The translations under genes were made by a program, and so were the position numbers. Positions 9,401 to 16,773 of a DNA stretch of 29,133 bases are shown one piece after another. Below the pieces are notes generated by a model. It was not told the DNA's origin. It saw only the letters and a list, made by a program, of their open reading frames with translations, and searched no databases. Position 1 is the stretch's first letter, and each line of letters starts with the position of its first letter. This DNA is from Actinobacteria bacterium UBA7422 (GTDB taxonomy: Bacteria; Actinomycetota; Actinomycetes; S36-B12). The stretch lies in the NCBI GenBank assembly GCA_002469525.1, contig DKME01000051.1:1-29133 (forward strand). The letters run 5' to 3'.

Positions 9401-9592
9401 TGTCAGTGAAGTCTGTGTTGCCGTGATCGCTGAAATTGCAGGGGAGAGTGGACAGGCTTCGGATTCGGTCCCATCGCATTGAGTCAATGAATCTAATGAA
9501 CTGGGTGGAACTTCGGAGGCACTTGCGGGGGCTGCGATGCCGGCGGACAGAAGCAGCACCACACCAATGGCAGTGCCAAACCTTAAGTGCAT
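6407..9592 (-). CDS. Secreted multidomain subtilisin-like serine protease (S8)
   Basis: 1061 aa from the ATG at 9592, chosen because AAAGGCG precedes it and a signal peptide (about residues 1-25, ending APASA) follows at once; a GTG 45 bp upstream lacks these. Order: fibronectin type III-like module (about 50-137), an inhibitor I9/propeptide-like module (151-230), the S8 peptidase domain (250-585) with catalytic Asp284 (VLDTG), His360 (WHGTHVAG) and Ser532 (NGTSMAAPH), an IPT/TIG-like module (590-675), a Pro/Ser-rich linker (675-710), a second beta-rich segment (710-850), an OmpA-like module (865-963), and a C-terminal segment (975-1055) resembling the I9 module again. All three catalytic residues are present. 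It should be exported; no LPXTG or terminal anchor helix is seen, so it may be soluble or held by the OmpA-like part. Substrate unknown. Confidence 0.9.
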   Translation of the reverse strand: MHLRFGTAIGVVLLLSAGIAAPASASEVPPSSLDSLTQCDGTESEACPLSPAISAITATQTSLTVAWTWGEDTPTPADVSHVILRVTPGDIEKVLPASESSAVITGLEPNTEYTLTAQSAAGNQLGIESEPFGATTLNLVQVKPTSTPGPVENLIVTLKSEQAVESTVTSASSDLPIADVSVTQTQDLGSGNALVELSSGVSDSDAQSIIDEIKSDPNVASVEFNKRVFLNAFPSTPPNDTEWVADQMWGLYGTYGVGIAADKDTMNAVWNTNQGSGTVVAVLDTGSTVHPDLDSNYVAGYDFVSSASPNCRSGATNSDGDYVDTSTYGALGWDNNPLDPGDWTTVTSASCGNAGNSSWHGTHVAGTIAAVTDNGQYVAGVAPLAQIQPVRVLSFAGGGSADIIAGISWASGGTVTGVAANATPADVINMSLGGLGACPSGIQTSIDAAIAAGSVVVVSAGNSNAEAANYFPANCTGVISVAALTSTGARASYSNYGASVDIAAPGSGIYSTMNTGATLPVGPTVASYNGTSMAAPHVAGVAALIKSVSSAYTPAQVLGQIQSAVAAFPTGTGNDCTTSTCGSGVLRAPTTTAPGTSTITPSSGTTAGGTSVVIGGWNLTSPTSVTFNGVAATVTASSPNSITAVTPAGSAGAVNVVVTTAAGSSTLSSGYTYATPTPPAPPAPPAPSSGGGSSSSSSESAPAPVSDEITVTEPPVLTNQVSTPGAFSVVNGDGTPVALRAADLTPNGFTIAGSDWGVSGTGALNSANQTLTPGNVISLQGENLQRLTTVGIYILSNPTWVASAIVTYDNDFTTSFAVPALPAGEHTLQINVVRQGGAVNSLALGFTLAGSDAATPGAPIPDSPTEMANLIVFKAGSATLTKTAKIRLKRMANSLEGNEARGTVTSFVNKRGTAPSTKLAAARTAAVKKYLKSQGLDATVSTNYPSAPTKRMLRSSVVLLSSAINSYTNSAPESVSSLIVRYRSGISPTINGKVRGINFVTADVAQELTLGTSLGLRMYTVDFAEPVSMAIAQRTARQISRSKGVEFAELNLPVSTNITTN

Positions 9593-9689
9593 GATTCGCC
9601 TTTGCTGTTCTGGCCCTGAGGTTTTATGGTAAGCCACCTGTAGTCATGCGTTAAGACTGCATGGCGGGTGCTGTTGGTATCCACTAATG

Positions 9690-9699
9690 GAGCATGCTC
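9690..9699. promoter_or_regulatory. 10-bp palindrome upstream of the phosphorylase gene
   Basis: GAGCATGCTC is a perfect palindrome in the 163-bp gap between the divergent protease and phosphorylase genes, 57-66 bp upstream of the phosphorylase start. The position suits an operator or the edge of a promoter. No regulator is linked to it by sequence alone, and a single 10-bp palindrome may be chance. Confidence 0.3.
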
Positions 9700-9755
9700 A
9701 TGTCATCCTGAACGGGAGCCTGAGACGAATACGAATGTAAGGGCGAATCTGACTC

Positions 9756-10547
9756 ATGACACAAAACCCACATGACAGACTTGAAACGCACGGACTTCTT
9801 GGTGTTATTGCTGGCACAGGGTTTTATGACCTGCCGGAACTCACCGAAATTGAGTCAATTGTGGTTGATACAACTTTTGGTCAAGCTAAATGCCAAATAG
9901 GGTTTCTACACGGTCGAAAAACCGTGTTTCTCTCGCGGCACGGCGTTGACCACTCAGCCCCACCGCATCTTGTTAACTACCGCGCGAATATTGCGGCAAT
10001 GAAAAAATTGGGAGTGTCAGAAATTCTCGCTATTAATGTCGTTGGGGGACTTGGACCACAATCGGGCGAGCTTGTCGTTGTTGACGACTTTATCGACTTC
10101 ACCAAATCGCGGGTGAACACGTTTTTTGACGGTTCGACCCCCGAAGGTGTTGTGCACGCGGATATGGGAGAGCCCTTTGATCAACGACTTCGAGCCGTGT
10201 GGATCAATGCGTGTGAGAAAGCACAAACTCCAGTAATCTCCACAGGGATTTACGGTGCGTTTGAAGGACCTCGATTTGAGACCCGCGCCGAAATTCGTGC
10301 AGCACAAGCCATGGGTGTGACGGTCGTTGGCATGACCGTTGTTCCAGAGGTGATCTTGGCCAACGAACTTGCAATTCCGTACGCGTGCATCTCACTCGTG
10401 GTGAATCCAGCGACAGGACTTGGTACCCAACCGGTCACAATCGAGGAAATAAATGTGGTGATTGCCCAAGGATCAGAAACTGTGAAGAAAATCCTGGCCC
10501 TTGCGGCGCAGTCCCTTGCTACGCTACAAGATCAAGGAGCGTATTAA
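9756..10547 (+). CDS. mtnP: MTA/methylthioinosine phosphorylase family protein (6-oxopurine type likely)
   Basis: Trimeric purine nucleoside phosphorylase superfamily, MTAP/MTIP branch, 263 aa. It would split a nucleoside with phosphate into a free base and a (methylthio)ribose-1-phosphate. Family motifs: phosphate loop IAGTGFYDLP (18-27), RHGVDHSAPPHLVNYRAN (61-78), FEGPRFETRAE (169-179), and GMTVVPEVILANE (192-204). At the base-recognition position the sequence is LVVNPATG with Asn217. Adenine-specific MTA phosphorylases carry Asp here, while 6-oxopurine enzymes, including methylthioinosine phosphorylase, carry Asn. The next gene is an MTA/SAH-type deaminase, which would make methylthioinosine, so that substrate is the best guess; guanosine/inosine is the alternative. 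AAGGGCG precedes the ATG. The stop is 2 bp from the next start. Confidence 0.85.
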   Translation: MTQNPHDRLETHGLLGVIAGTGFYDLPELTEIESIVVDTTFGQAKCQIGFLHGRKTVFLSRHGVDHSAPPHLVNYRANIAAMKKLGVSEILAINVVGGLGPQSGELVVVDDFIDFTKSRVNTFFDGSTPEGVVHADMGEPFDQRLRAVWINACEKAQTPVISTGIYGAFEGPRFETRAEIRAAQAMGVTVVGMTVVPEVILANELAIPYACISLVVNPATGLGTQPVTIEEINVVIAQGSETVKKILALAAQSLATLQDQGAY

Positions 10548-10549
10548 GC

Positions 10550-11866
10550 ATGATCATTTTGCATAACGCTCGATATGTCGTTACCTGCAACGCAGAAGAC
10601 ATGGTGCTTGAGTTTGCGTCGTTGGTGATTGAGGGCACAGAAATTATTGAGCTTGGACCAGCGCAAGTGATTAAAGAAAAGTACACATTCGCTCAAGTGA
10701 TTGATTTCACCGACCAGTTACTCATGCCGGGCCTGGTAAATCTTCATACACATTTACCGATGACCCTCTTACGCGGTGTCGCTGAAAACGTTGACCTTCA
10801 AGGATTTCTGGAACTCGTATGGGCGGAGGAAGCCCGGATCATGGACAGCCAAGGCACCTATCTTGGCGCACGTTTGGGCGCACTGGAATCGCTGTTGGGG
10901 GGTACTACAACCGCGTTAGATATGTACTTACACCCGGCCGCCAATCACCGTGGAGCAGTGGAAGTTGGGCTGCGCCATGTCACGGGTCCAGTGTTTTTCT
11001 CGTTCCCAGGGCCAGACAACTTGACCTGGGATGCTCGAATGCTACTAGCGCGCGAGTGGCCAGAAACATTGCGTGAGATCGGCGGACCCTATGTCCCCCT
11101 TACGTTAACACCACATGCACCTTTGACGGTTAACCCAGCAAACCTGAAGGAAATTGCTGAACTCGCAGTTGAGCAGGGTGCGATTATTACGGTTCATGCT
11201 TCAGAGAACATTTCTGAAAACGAAGACACGGTTGCCGCGCATGGTGATCGCCCAACGCACCTGCTCGATACAACAGGAATTCTTGACCTCAAGCCGGTGC
11301 TCGCACACGGAGTACATCTTGATGAATCCGAACGTCACCTGATTGCGAGTAAGGGAGCCTGCGTTGCGCACTGCCCGGGGTCAAACTTGAAATTAGCAAG
11401 CGGGGCGGCGGATTTCGTTCAGTATCGTGAAGACGGAATCACTGTTGGGCTTGGCACTGATGGTTCCTCCTCGAGTAATGATCTCGACATGTTTGCAGTA
11501 ATGCGACTTACTGCCAACTTAGCGCGTTTGGTTCGCAACGACCCCGCCGCGATCGCCTCTGTTGCGGTGGTTCGGGCAGCGACAATTGAGGGAGCTAGAG
11601 CTCTCGGCATGGCAGATCGAATCGGCTCTTTGGAAGTGGGTAAAGAAGCCGACGTCATTTCCGTTTCACTCCGCGAACCGCACCTTGTTCCTGTTCGTGA
11701 TCCGTTTACCACCATAGTTTTTAGCGCCGGTCGCGCAGACATTCGTCATGTATTCGTTGCGGGGGAGCAGGTAGTAGAAAACCGACAACCAACAAAAGTT
11801 GATACCGAGGAAATCATGGTTTCGGCACTCGAGCACTTAGGCTCAGGGCCATGTCTAAACGAATAA
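10550..11866 (+). CDS. mtaD: 5'-methylthioadenosine/S-adenosylhomocysteine deaminase-like amidohydrolase
   Basis: Metal-dependent amidohydrolase, 438 aa from the ATG at 10550, preceded by AAGGAG ten bases upstream. Longer in-frame reading back into the previous gene is not supported. Residues seen: HTH metal pair His66/His68 (NLHTHLPM), His189 (LTPHAP), His216 and Glu219 (VHASEN), His253/His256 (LAHGVHLD), and the metal/catalytic Asp304 in GLGTDGSSSSND. This full set matches the SAH/MTA deaminase subfamily, which converts the adenine moiety to hypoxanthine and releases ammonia. Related chlorohydrolases and guanine deaminases share parts of the pattern, so the substrate is inferred. It lies in an operon after the phosphorylase and its 3' end overlaps the nucleoside hydrolase gene by 16 bp. 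Confidence 0.85.
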   Translation: MIILHNARYVVTCNAEDMVLEFASLVIEGTEIIELGPAQVIKEKYTFAQVIDFTDQLLMPGLVNLHTHLPMTLLRGVAENVDLQGFLELVWAEEARIMDSQGTYLGARLGALESLLGGTTTALDMYLHPAANHRGAVEVGLRHVTGPVFFSFPGPDNLTWDARMLLAREWPETLREIGGPYVPLTLTPHAPLTVNPANLKEIAELAVEQGAIITVHASENISENEDTVAAHGDRPTHLLDTTGILDLKPVLAHGVHLDESERHLIASKGACVAHCPGSNLKLASGAADFVQYREDGITVGLGTDGSSSSNDLDMFAVMRLTANLARLVRNDPAAIASVAVVRAATIEGARALGMADRIGSLEVGKEADVISVSLREPHLVPVRDPFTTIVFSAGRADIRHVFVAGEQVVENRQPTKVDTEEIMVSALEHLGSGPCLNE

Positions 11867-12780
11867 TTCTTGACTGTGACCCCGGGCACGACGACGCAAT
11901 AGGGATCATGCTGGCGACTTCGAGTTCGGAGATCGAACTGCTGGGTGTGACAACCGTCGCCGGTAACTCACTATTGGAAAACACGACTCGCAATGCACTG
12001 ATCGTGTTGGACATGGTGGGTAGGCCCGATATCCCGGTCCACTCGGGACGCAACGCCCCACTTGTCCGAGAATTGATAACCGCCGCCTCAATGCATGGAG
12101 ACGGTGGACTCGACGGGCCGGTCCCTGCTCATCCCAGTAGATCAGCGAATCCTGGTTCAGCCCTTGAGTTCATCGAAAATATTTTGATTTCTGAACCTGA
12201 GCCGATCACGCTGGTTGCTACCGGCCCACTGACCAATATGGCTGACGTTGTGACAAAACTGCCGCACCTACACAACAAAATTGAGCAGGTTGTCTTTATG
12301 GGCGGTGCTATCGGTCTGGGGAACTGGACGCCGGCTGCCGAATTCAATATTTTGGTTGACCCCGAGGCGGCTGCAATGGTGATGAACTCGGGACTGAAGT
12401 TGACCATGATCGGGCTGGAAGTAACCCACGAAGCATGGCTAGACGACACTCACGCAGGGCAACTTCGCGGGCAAGGGGCGTGTGAGGAGTTTGTTGCTGA
12501 ACTATTGGACCATTTTGTTGGGTTTCACCAGAAGCGATTCGGCTGGCCCGGTGCTCCGATCCATGATGCGGTAACGATTGCATATCTTATTGAACCGTCA
12601 CTCCTAACAACTTTAGTCACAAATGTCACAGTAGAAACACAAAGTGAGCTGACATTAGGTCGAACTGTTATCGATCTGTATTCAGTGACGGGTAAAACGG
12701 CCAATGTTGAGGTCGGAACAGGGATAAATCGTGACGCATTTGTGACGTTGTTAATGCAGCATCTGTTGACCTTGTCGTAA
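11851..12780 (+). CDS. Nucleoside hydrolase (inosine-uridine type)
   Basis: IunH/RihA family N-ribohydrolase, 309 aa, which cleaves ribonucleosides to base and ribose. The Ca2+-binding N-terminus DCDPGHDDA gives Asp8, Asp10, Asp14 and Asp15. Further hallmarks are MHGDGGLDG (81-89), TGPLTN (124-129), the ribose-binding EFNILVDPEA (164-173) and the C-terminal GAPIHDAVT with His238 and Asp239. These place it with nonspecific or purine-preferring nucleoside hydrolases; specificity cannot be read further. The ATG lies inside the deaminase 3' end, so translation is likely coupled. It provides a phosphate-free route beside the phosphorylase two genes upstream. Confidence 0.93.
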   Translation: MSKRIILDCDPGHDDAIGIMLATSSSEIELLGVTTVAGNSLLENTTRNALIVLDMVGRPDIPVHSGRNAPLVRELITAASMHGDGGLDGPVPAHPSRSANPGSALEFIENILISEPEPITLVATGPLTNMADVVTKLPHLHNKIEQVVFMGGAIGLGNWTPAAEFNILVDPEAAAMVMNSGLKLTMIGLEVTHEAWLDDTHAGQLRGQGACEEFVAELLDHFVGFHQKRFGWPGAPIHDAVTIAYLIEPSLLTTLVTNVTVETQSELTLGRTVIDLYSVTGKTANVEVGTGINRDAFVTLLMQHLLTLS

Positions 12781-12857
12781 CACTTACTCAGTAGGCTGTG
12801 ATCCGATCCTGCGTCGAGCGGGACTAAATCCGAGTAGGACAAAATCAAGGAGTTAAA

Positions 12858-13985
12858 TTGAGAACCAATTTTAAGATGGCAGCTGCAGTAATTGCAGTAT
12901 CTGCCCTCGCGCTGGCAGGTTGCAGCTCGAGCGATTCAACCGAAGACACCGCAGCGGCTACCGCTACCGAGTCTGCATCTGAAACCATGACGGACGAAGC
13001 TACAGTTGACGCACTTCCAGGCGCTGGCATGAAGGCATGTCAGGTCACTGACGTGGGTGGCGTTGACGACAAGGGCTTCAACCAAAAGGCTTATAAGGGT
13101 GTCACAGACGCTGTTGACCAGCTTGGTGTTGAAGGGGTCGTTCTGGAGTCACAGGCTGAGACCGATTACGCCCCAAATATTCAGTCATTCGTCGATCAGG
13201 GTTGCGATGTCATCGTCACTGTTGGTTTCCTTCTCGGTGACGGGACCATGGAAGCTGCAAACGCTAATCCAGACCTTCCTTTCACAATCGTCGACTACGC
13301 ATACGCTGATGGCGACATCACCAACAACAACGTTCTCGGTCAGGTTTTCAACACCGACGAAGCCGCATTCCTTGCTGGCTACCTCGCTGCTGGTGTCTCC
13401 AAAACCGGCAAAGTTGGCACGTTTGGTGGGGTAAACATTCCACCAGTAACCGTCTTCATGGACGGTTTCTACTACGGCGTTCAGAAGTACAACGCTGACA
13501 ATGGAACTTCTGTTGAAGTTCTTGGATGGGATCCTGCAGCACAGTCCGGCCTGTTCACCGAGAACTTTGAGTCACTCGATGACGGTCGCACATTTGCCCA
13601 GAACTTGGTCGACGAAGGCGCCGATATAGTGATGCCAGTCGCAGGACCGGTTGGTCTTGGTTCAGCAGCACTCGCAGGTGAACTCGGCACCGACAAGCTT
13701 CTGATCATCGGTGTTGACAGCGATCAGTACAACTCAGATACCGCCAACCCAGGCGTGTACCTCACCTCCGTGCTCAAGGAAATGGATGTCACAACATTCA
13801 ACGCAATCCAGTCCGTAGTTGACGGCACCTTCGTCGGTGGCGTAACAGTGGGAACCCTGGAAAACGGTGGAGTTTCCCTCGCACCATTCCACGATCAAGA
13901 GGGTGCAGTTTCAGCAGAACTTGCTGCAGCACTTGAGACGATCAAGGCTGGAATCATCGACGGGTCAATCAGCGCCCAAGGCTAA
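12858..13985 (+). CDS. BmpA/PnrA-family nucleoside-binding lipoprotein
   Basis: Substrate-binding component of a nucleoside ABC importer, 375 aa. It starts at TTG with AAGGAG five bases upstream. A lipoprotein signal ends in LALAGC with the lipidated Cys at residue 22, followed by a Ser/Thr/Glu-rich tether to about residue 55. The mature part has the periplasmic-binding fold typical of Bmp/PnrA proteins: CQVTDVGGVDDKGFNQ at the first strand, FVDQGCDVIVTVGF, and the late IGVDSDQY. The ATPase and two permeases follow on the same strand. PnrA relatives bind purine nucleosides. The surrounding deaminases, phosphorylases and hydrolase support nucleoside uptake. A strong hairpin separates it from the ATPase gene. 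Confidence 0.93.
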   Translation: MRTNFKMAAAVIAVSALALAGCSSSDSTEDTAAATATESASETMTDEATVDALPGAGMKACQVTDVGGVDDKGFNQKAYKGVTDAVDQLGVEGVVLESQAETDYAPNIQSFVDQGCDVIVTVGFLLGDGTMEAANANPDLPFTIVDYAYADGDITNNNVLGQVFNTDEAAFLAGYLAAGVSKTGKVGTFGGVNIPPVTVFMDGFYYGVQKYNADNGTSVEVLGWDPAAQSGLFTENFESLDDGRTFAQNLVDEGADIVMPVAGPVGLGSAALAGELGTDKLLIIGVDSDQYNSDTANPGVYLTSVLKEMDVTTFNAIQSVVDGTFVGGVTVGTLENGGVSLAPFHDQEGAVSAELAAALETIKAGIIDGSISAQG

Positions 13986-14004
13986 TCAGCAACTCGCAAT
14001 GTTG

Positions 14005-14036
14005 GAAGAGGGGTCTGAGGAATCAGGCCCCTCTTC
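14005..14036 (+). promoter_or_regulatory. 14-bp hairpin with GGAA loop between binding-protein and ATPase genes
   Basis: 14005-14018 pairs with 14023-14036 over 14 positions (13 Watson-Crick, one G-T), leaving the loop GGAA, which fits a GNRA tetraloop. It begins 20 bp after the lipoprotein stop. No T-run follows, so it is not a classic intrinsic terminator. Comparable hairpins after binding-protein genes partly stop transcription or protect the upstream mRNA, keeping the binding protein in excess over the transporter. That role here is inferred. Confidence 0.7.
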
Positions 14037-14101
14037 TATGTAAAAACGGTAGAGTTTGCCATTGTCAACCAGCGAAGTATTGCAACGAGGAGCAGCGCGC
14101 A

Positions 14102-15607
14102 GTGGAATTAGAATTACGCGGAATTACCAAAGCGTTCCCCGGTGTGTTAGCCAATGACAATGTGTCTCTGACCGCCCACTCAGGTCAGGTGCTCGCGCTG
14201 ATCGGTGAAAATGGTGCAGGAAAAAGCACTCTCATGAATATTCTTTCGGGCATTTACCGCCCCGACTCCGGTGAAATTATTATCGACGGAGTCGATCAAA
14301 AATTCCACGATCCAGGCGCAGCAATCAAAGCGGGAATCGGAATGGTGCACCAGCACTTCATGCTCGTTGACGTGTTTACCGTGGCAGAGAACGTTGTTCT
14401 TGGAATTGAACCGACAATTGCAGGCAGTATTCTTAACACGAAAGAAGCCGATAAAGAAGTCCGGGAGATCTCAGAGAAGTACGGTCTTGCGGTTGACCCG
14501 AAAGCAAAAATTGAAAATCTTCCGGTCGGTATTCAGCAACGGGTTGAAATTATCAAGGTTCTGTTACGCGGTGCAAAAGTTTTGGTCTTTGACGAGCCAA
14601 CGGCAGTTCTCACCCCCCAAGAGGTTATCGAGTTTTTCGGCATTGTCGCCGAACTCAAATCCCGCGGCGCAACAATTATTTTCATTACACACAAACTCAA
14701 AGAGGCTATCGCGATCGCAGACCACATCACGGTTCTGCGCGCAGGCAAAGTTGTCGGTCACGCCGACCCGAAAACAGCAACCCAAGAAGAACTTGCATCC
14801 ATGATGGTTGGGCGTGATATTGACCTCACAGTGAAAAAGACACCTGCGAAGCCGGGTGAATCGGTCCTCACCATGGAGTCGGTCACCATGACCGACGATC
14901 TTGGTCGCGATCTCTTGGACAACATCAACTTGGAAGTGCGAGCTGGTGAGATCGTCGGGATTGCCGGGATTCAAGGCAACGGTCAAACCGAACTCGTCGA
15001 AGCGATCACAGGGCTACTCCCACTTGCAAAGGGAACAATAAAACTTAAGAACCTTGATATTACGAGTTCCAATCCCCGCCAGATTCACAAAGATGGTGTA
15101 GCTCACATCCCTGAGGACCGTAACCACATGGGCATGATCGGAAGTTTCACGATCGCGGAAAACTTGGTCCTGGACTCCTACTACGCCAAGCCTTACTCAA
15201 AGGGAATTCAGATGCAGCGTGCTGCAATTGATGAAACAGCCCGGGAGTTGGTTGCGGCATACGACGTCCGTCCGCCACATATTGAAAACAATGGTGGAGC
15301 GCTTTCAGGTGGTAACGCTCAAAAAATGATCGTCGCCCGAGAATTTAGTCGTGATGTTCCATTGGTGGTGTGCGCGCAACCCACTCGTGGGATTGACGTG
15401 GGGTCAATTGAGTACATTCACGAACAAATTGTGAAAAAGCGCGATGAAGGAATTGCCATTCTGGTTGTGTCCACTGAACTCGACGAAATTTTCGCACTCT
15501 CTGATCGGATTTTGGTAATGTTTGACGGGAAAATTGTGGCATCTCTTATTGCCTCGGAAACAAACCCAACGGAAGTTGGGCTTTACATGGCGGGACAGAA
15601 CGCATGA
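14102..15607 (+). CDS. Nucleoside ABC transporter ATPase, duplicated nucleotide-binding domains
   Basis: 501 aa with two ATPase domains, as in the NupO/YufO and sugar-type (CUT2) families. GTG start with GAGGAG nine bases upstream. The first domain is complete: Walker A GENGAGKS (35-42), signature-region LPVGIQQRVE (140-149), Walker B LVFDEPTAVL (161-170). The second is degenerate: the P-loop reads GIQGNGQTEL (289-298) without GKS, and the Walker B equivalent VVCAQPTRGIDVGS (422-435) lacks the Asp-Glu pair, although LSGGNAQK (401-408) is intact. This asymmetry is normal for the family. The stop overlaps the next gene's ATG by four bases. Energises import of the ligand bound by the preceding lipoprotein. 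Confidence 0.95.
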   Translation: MELELRGITKAFPGVLANDNVSLTAHSGQVLALIGENGAGKSTLMNILSGIYRPDSGEIIIDGVDQKFHDPGAAIKAGIGMVHQHFMLVDVFTVAENVVLGIEPTIAGSILNTKEADKEVREISEKYGLAVDPKAKIENLPVGIQQRVEIIKVLLRGAKVLVFDEPTAVLTPQEVIEFFGIVAELKSRGATIIFITHKLKEAIAIADHITVLRAGKVVGHADPKTATQEELASMMVGRDIDLTVKKTPAKPGESVLTMESVTMTDDLGRDLLDNINLEVRAGEIVGIAGIQGNGQTELVEAITGLLPLAKGTIKLKNLDITSSNPRQIHKDGVAHIPEDRNHMGMIGSFTIAENLVLDSYYAKPYSKGIQMQRAAIDETARELVAAYDVRPPHIENNGGALSGGNAQKMIVAREFSRDVPLVVCAQPTRGIDVGSIEYIHEQIVKKRDEGIAILVVSTELDEIFALSDRILVMFDGKIVASLIASETNPTEVGLYMAGQNA

Positions 15608-16773
15608 GCTCACAACTTGACCCGCAAACGAAACAGGATCTCCTAAACCCAAAGGAACGTAGCTTCACCCAGCGGTTGGCAACTGCTGCCGACTGGCGCA
15701 CCGCGATTCTCATCCCACTCTTGTCGGTAATCACAGCATTGTTGATCGGCATAGTCATAATCGTGCTCACCGGATCGAGTTTCGGTGACGCAATGGCGGC
15801 TTATGGTGCGCTCCTTGAAGGCTCCGTTGGCTCACTGCGGGCTGTCTCAGAAACCTTGACAGCTGCAACACCACTCATGCTCGCTGGTCTTTCTGTTGCG
15901 CTCGCATTTCGGGCAGGACTGTTCAACATCGGTGGTGAAGGTCAAGCATTGATTGGCGGAATGTTTGCCGTATGGGTGGGGTTCTCAATTACGGGTATCC
16001 CAATCTTCATCCACCTTCCCCTCGCGATACTCGCGGGAATAGTGGGCGGTGCGATTTGGGGTTTTATTCCCGGTATTTTGAAAGCGAAAACTGGGGCGCA
16101 CGAAGTAATTACCACGATCATGTTGAACTACATCGCACTTCGGCTCGTGGACTTCCTGCTCAAAACCACTATGTTTCAGCGCGAGGGGCGCAACGACCCC
16201 GTGTCCAAAAATATCGAGTCAAGTGCCGAGTACCCCGCATTCCTTGGCGGGATCGATTCGGCCTTACGCGTGCACGCGGGACTTTTTGTAGCACTCGCCG
16301 CCGCATTTCTGATCTACTGGCTGCTCTTTCGCACGACAATCGGTTTTGAGTTCCGAGCCGTTGGCGCTAACCCCAGTGCCGCTCGCTATGCGGGAATTTC
16401 GGTCACCAAGGTGTACGTCATGGTCATGTTGATCGCCGGGGCGCTTGCAGGAACCGCTGGCGCGGGACAAGTGCTCGGAGTCCTTGGCCGAACAACCCCG
16501 GGCTTCACCGCGGACCTTGGCTTCGACGGGATCGCGGTAGCGCTGTTGGGTCGCTCGAACCCTTGGGGTGTAGTTGCAGCGGCGATTCTATTTGGGGGAC
16601 TGCGAGCTGGTGGTCAACAAATGCAAGTCAGCGCCAGTGTGGGAATCGACCTAATTTCCGTGATCCAGGCCCTAATCATTATTCTCGTTGCCGCACCAGC
16701 CCTGATTGCATCAATTTACCGACTTAAAACACCGGTGGCATCCACCCAGATCAGTAAGGGGTGGGGATCATGA
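15604..16773 (+). CDS. Nucleoside ABC transporter permease, first subunit
   Basis: 389 aa integral membrane protein of the BPD_transp_2 (NupP/YufP) type. A basic cytoplasmic N-terminus (to about residue 35) is followed by 8-10 predicted helices. Recognisable segments are FRAGLFNIGGEGQALIGG near residues 101-118, where such permeases have a conserved glycine-rich turn, and GAHEVITTIMLNYIA, an EAA-like contact loop for the ATPase. The ATG overlaps the ATPase stop (ATGA, 15604-15607). Its own stop overlaps the second permease start in the same way, giving tight coupling of the three membrane-complex genes. Confidence 0.93.
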   Translation: MSSQLDPQTKQDLLNPKERSFTQRLATAADWRTAILIPLLSVITALLIGIVIIVLTGSSFGDAMAAYGALLEGSVGSLRAVSETLTAATPLMLAGLSVALAFRAGLFNIGGEGQALIGGMFAVWVGFSITGIPIFIHLPLAILAGIVGGAIWGFIPGILKAKTGAHEVITTIMLNYIALRLVDFLLKTTMFQREGRNDPVSKNIESSAEYPAFLGGIDSALRVHAGLFVALAAAFLIYWLLFRTTIGFEFRAVGANPSAARYAGISVTKVYVMVMLIAGALAGTAGAGQVLGVLGRTTPGFTADLGFDGIAVALLGRSNPWGVVAAAILFGGLRAGGQQMQVSASVGIDLISVIQALIIILVAAPALIASIYRLKTPVASTQISKGWGS

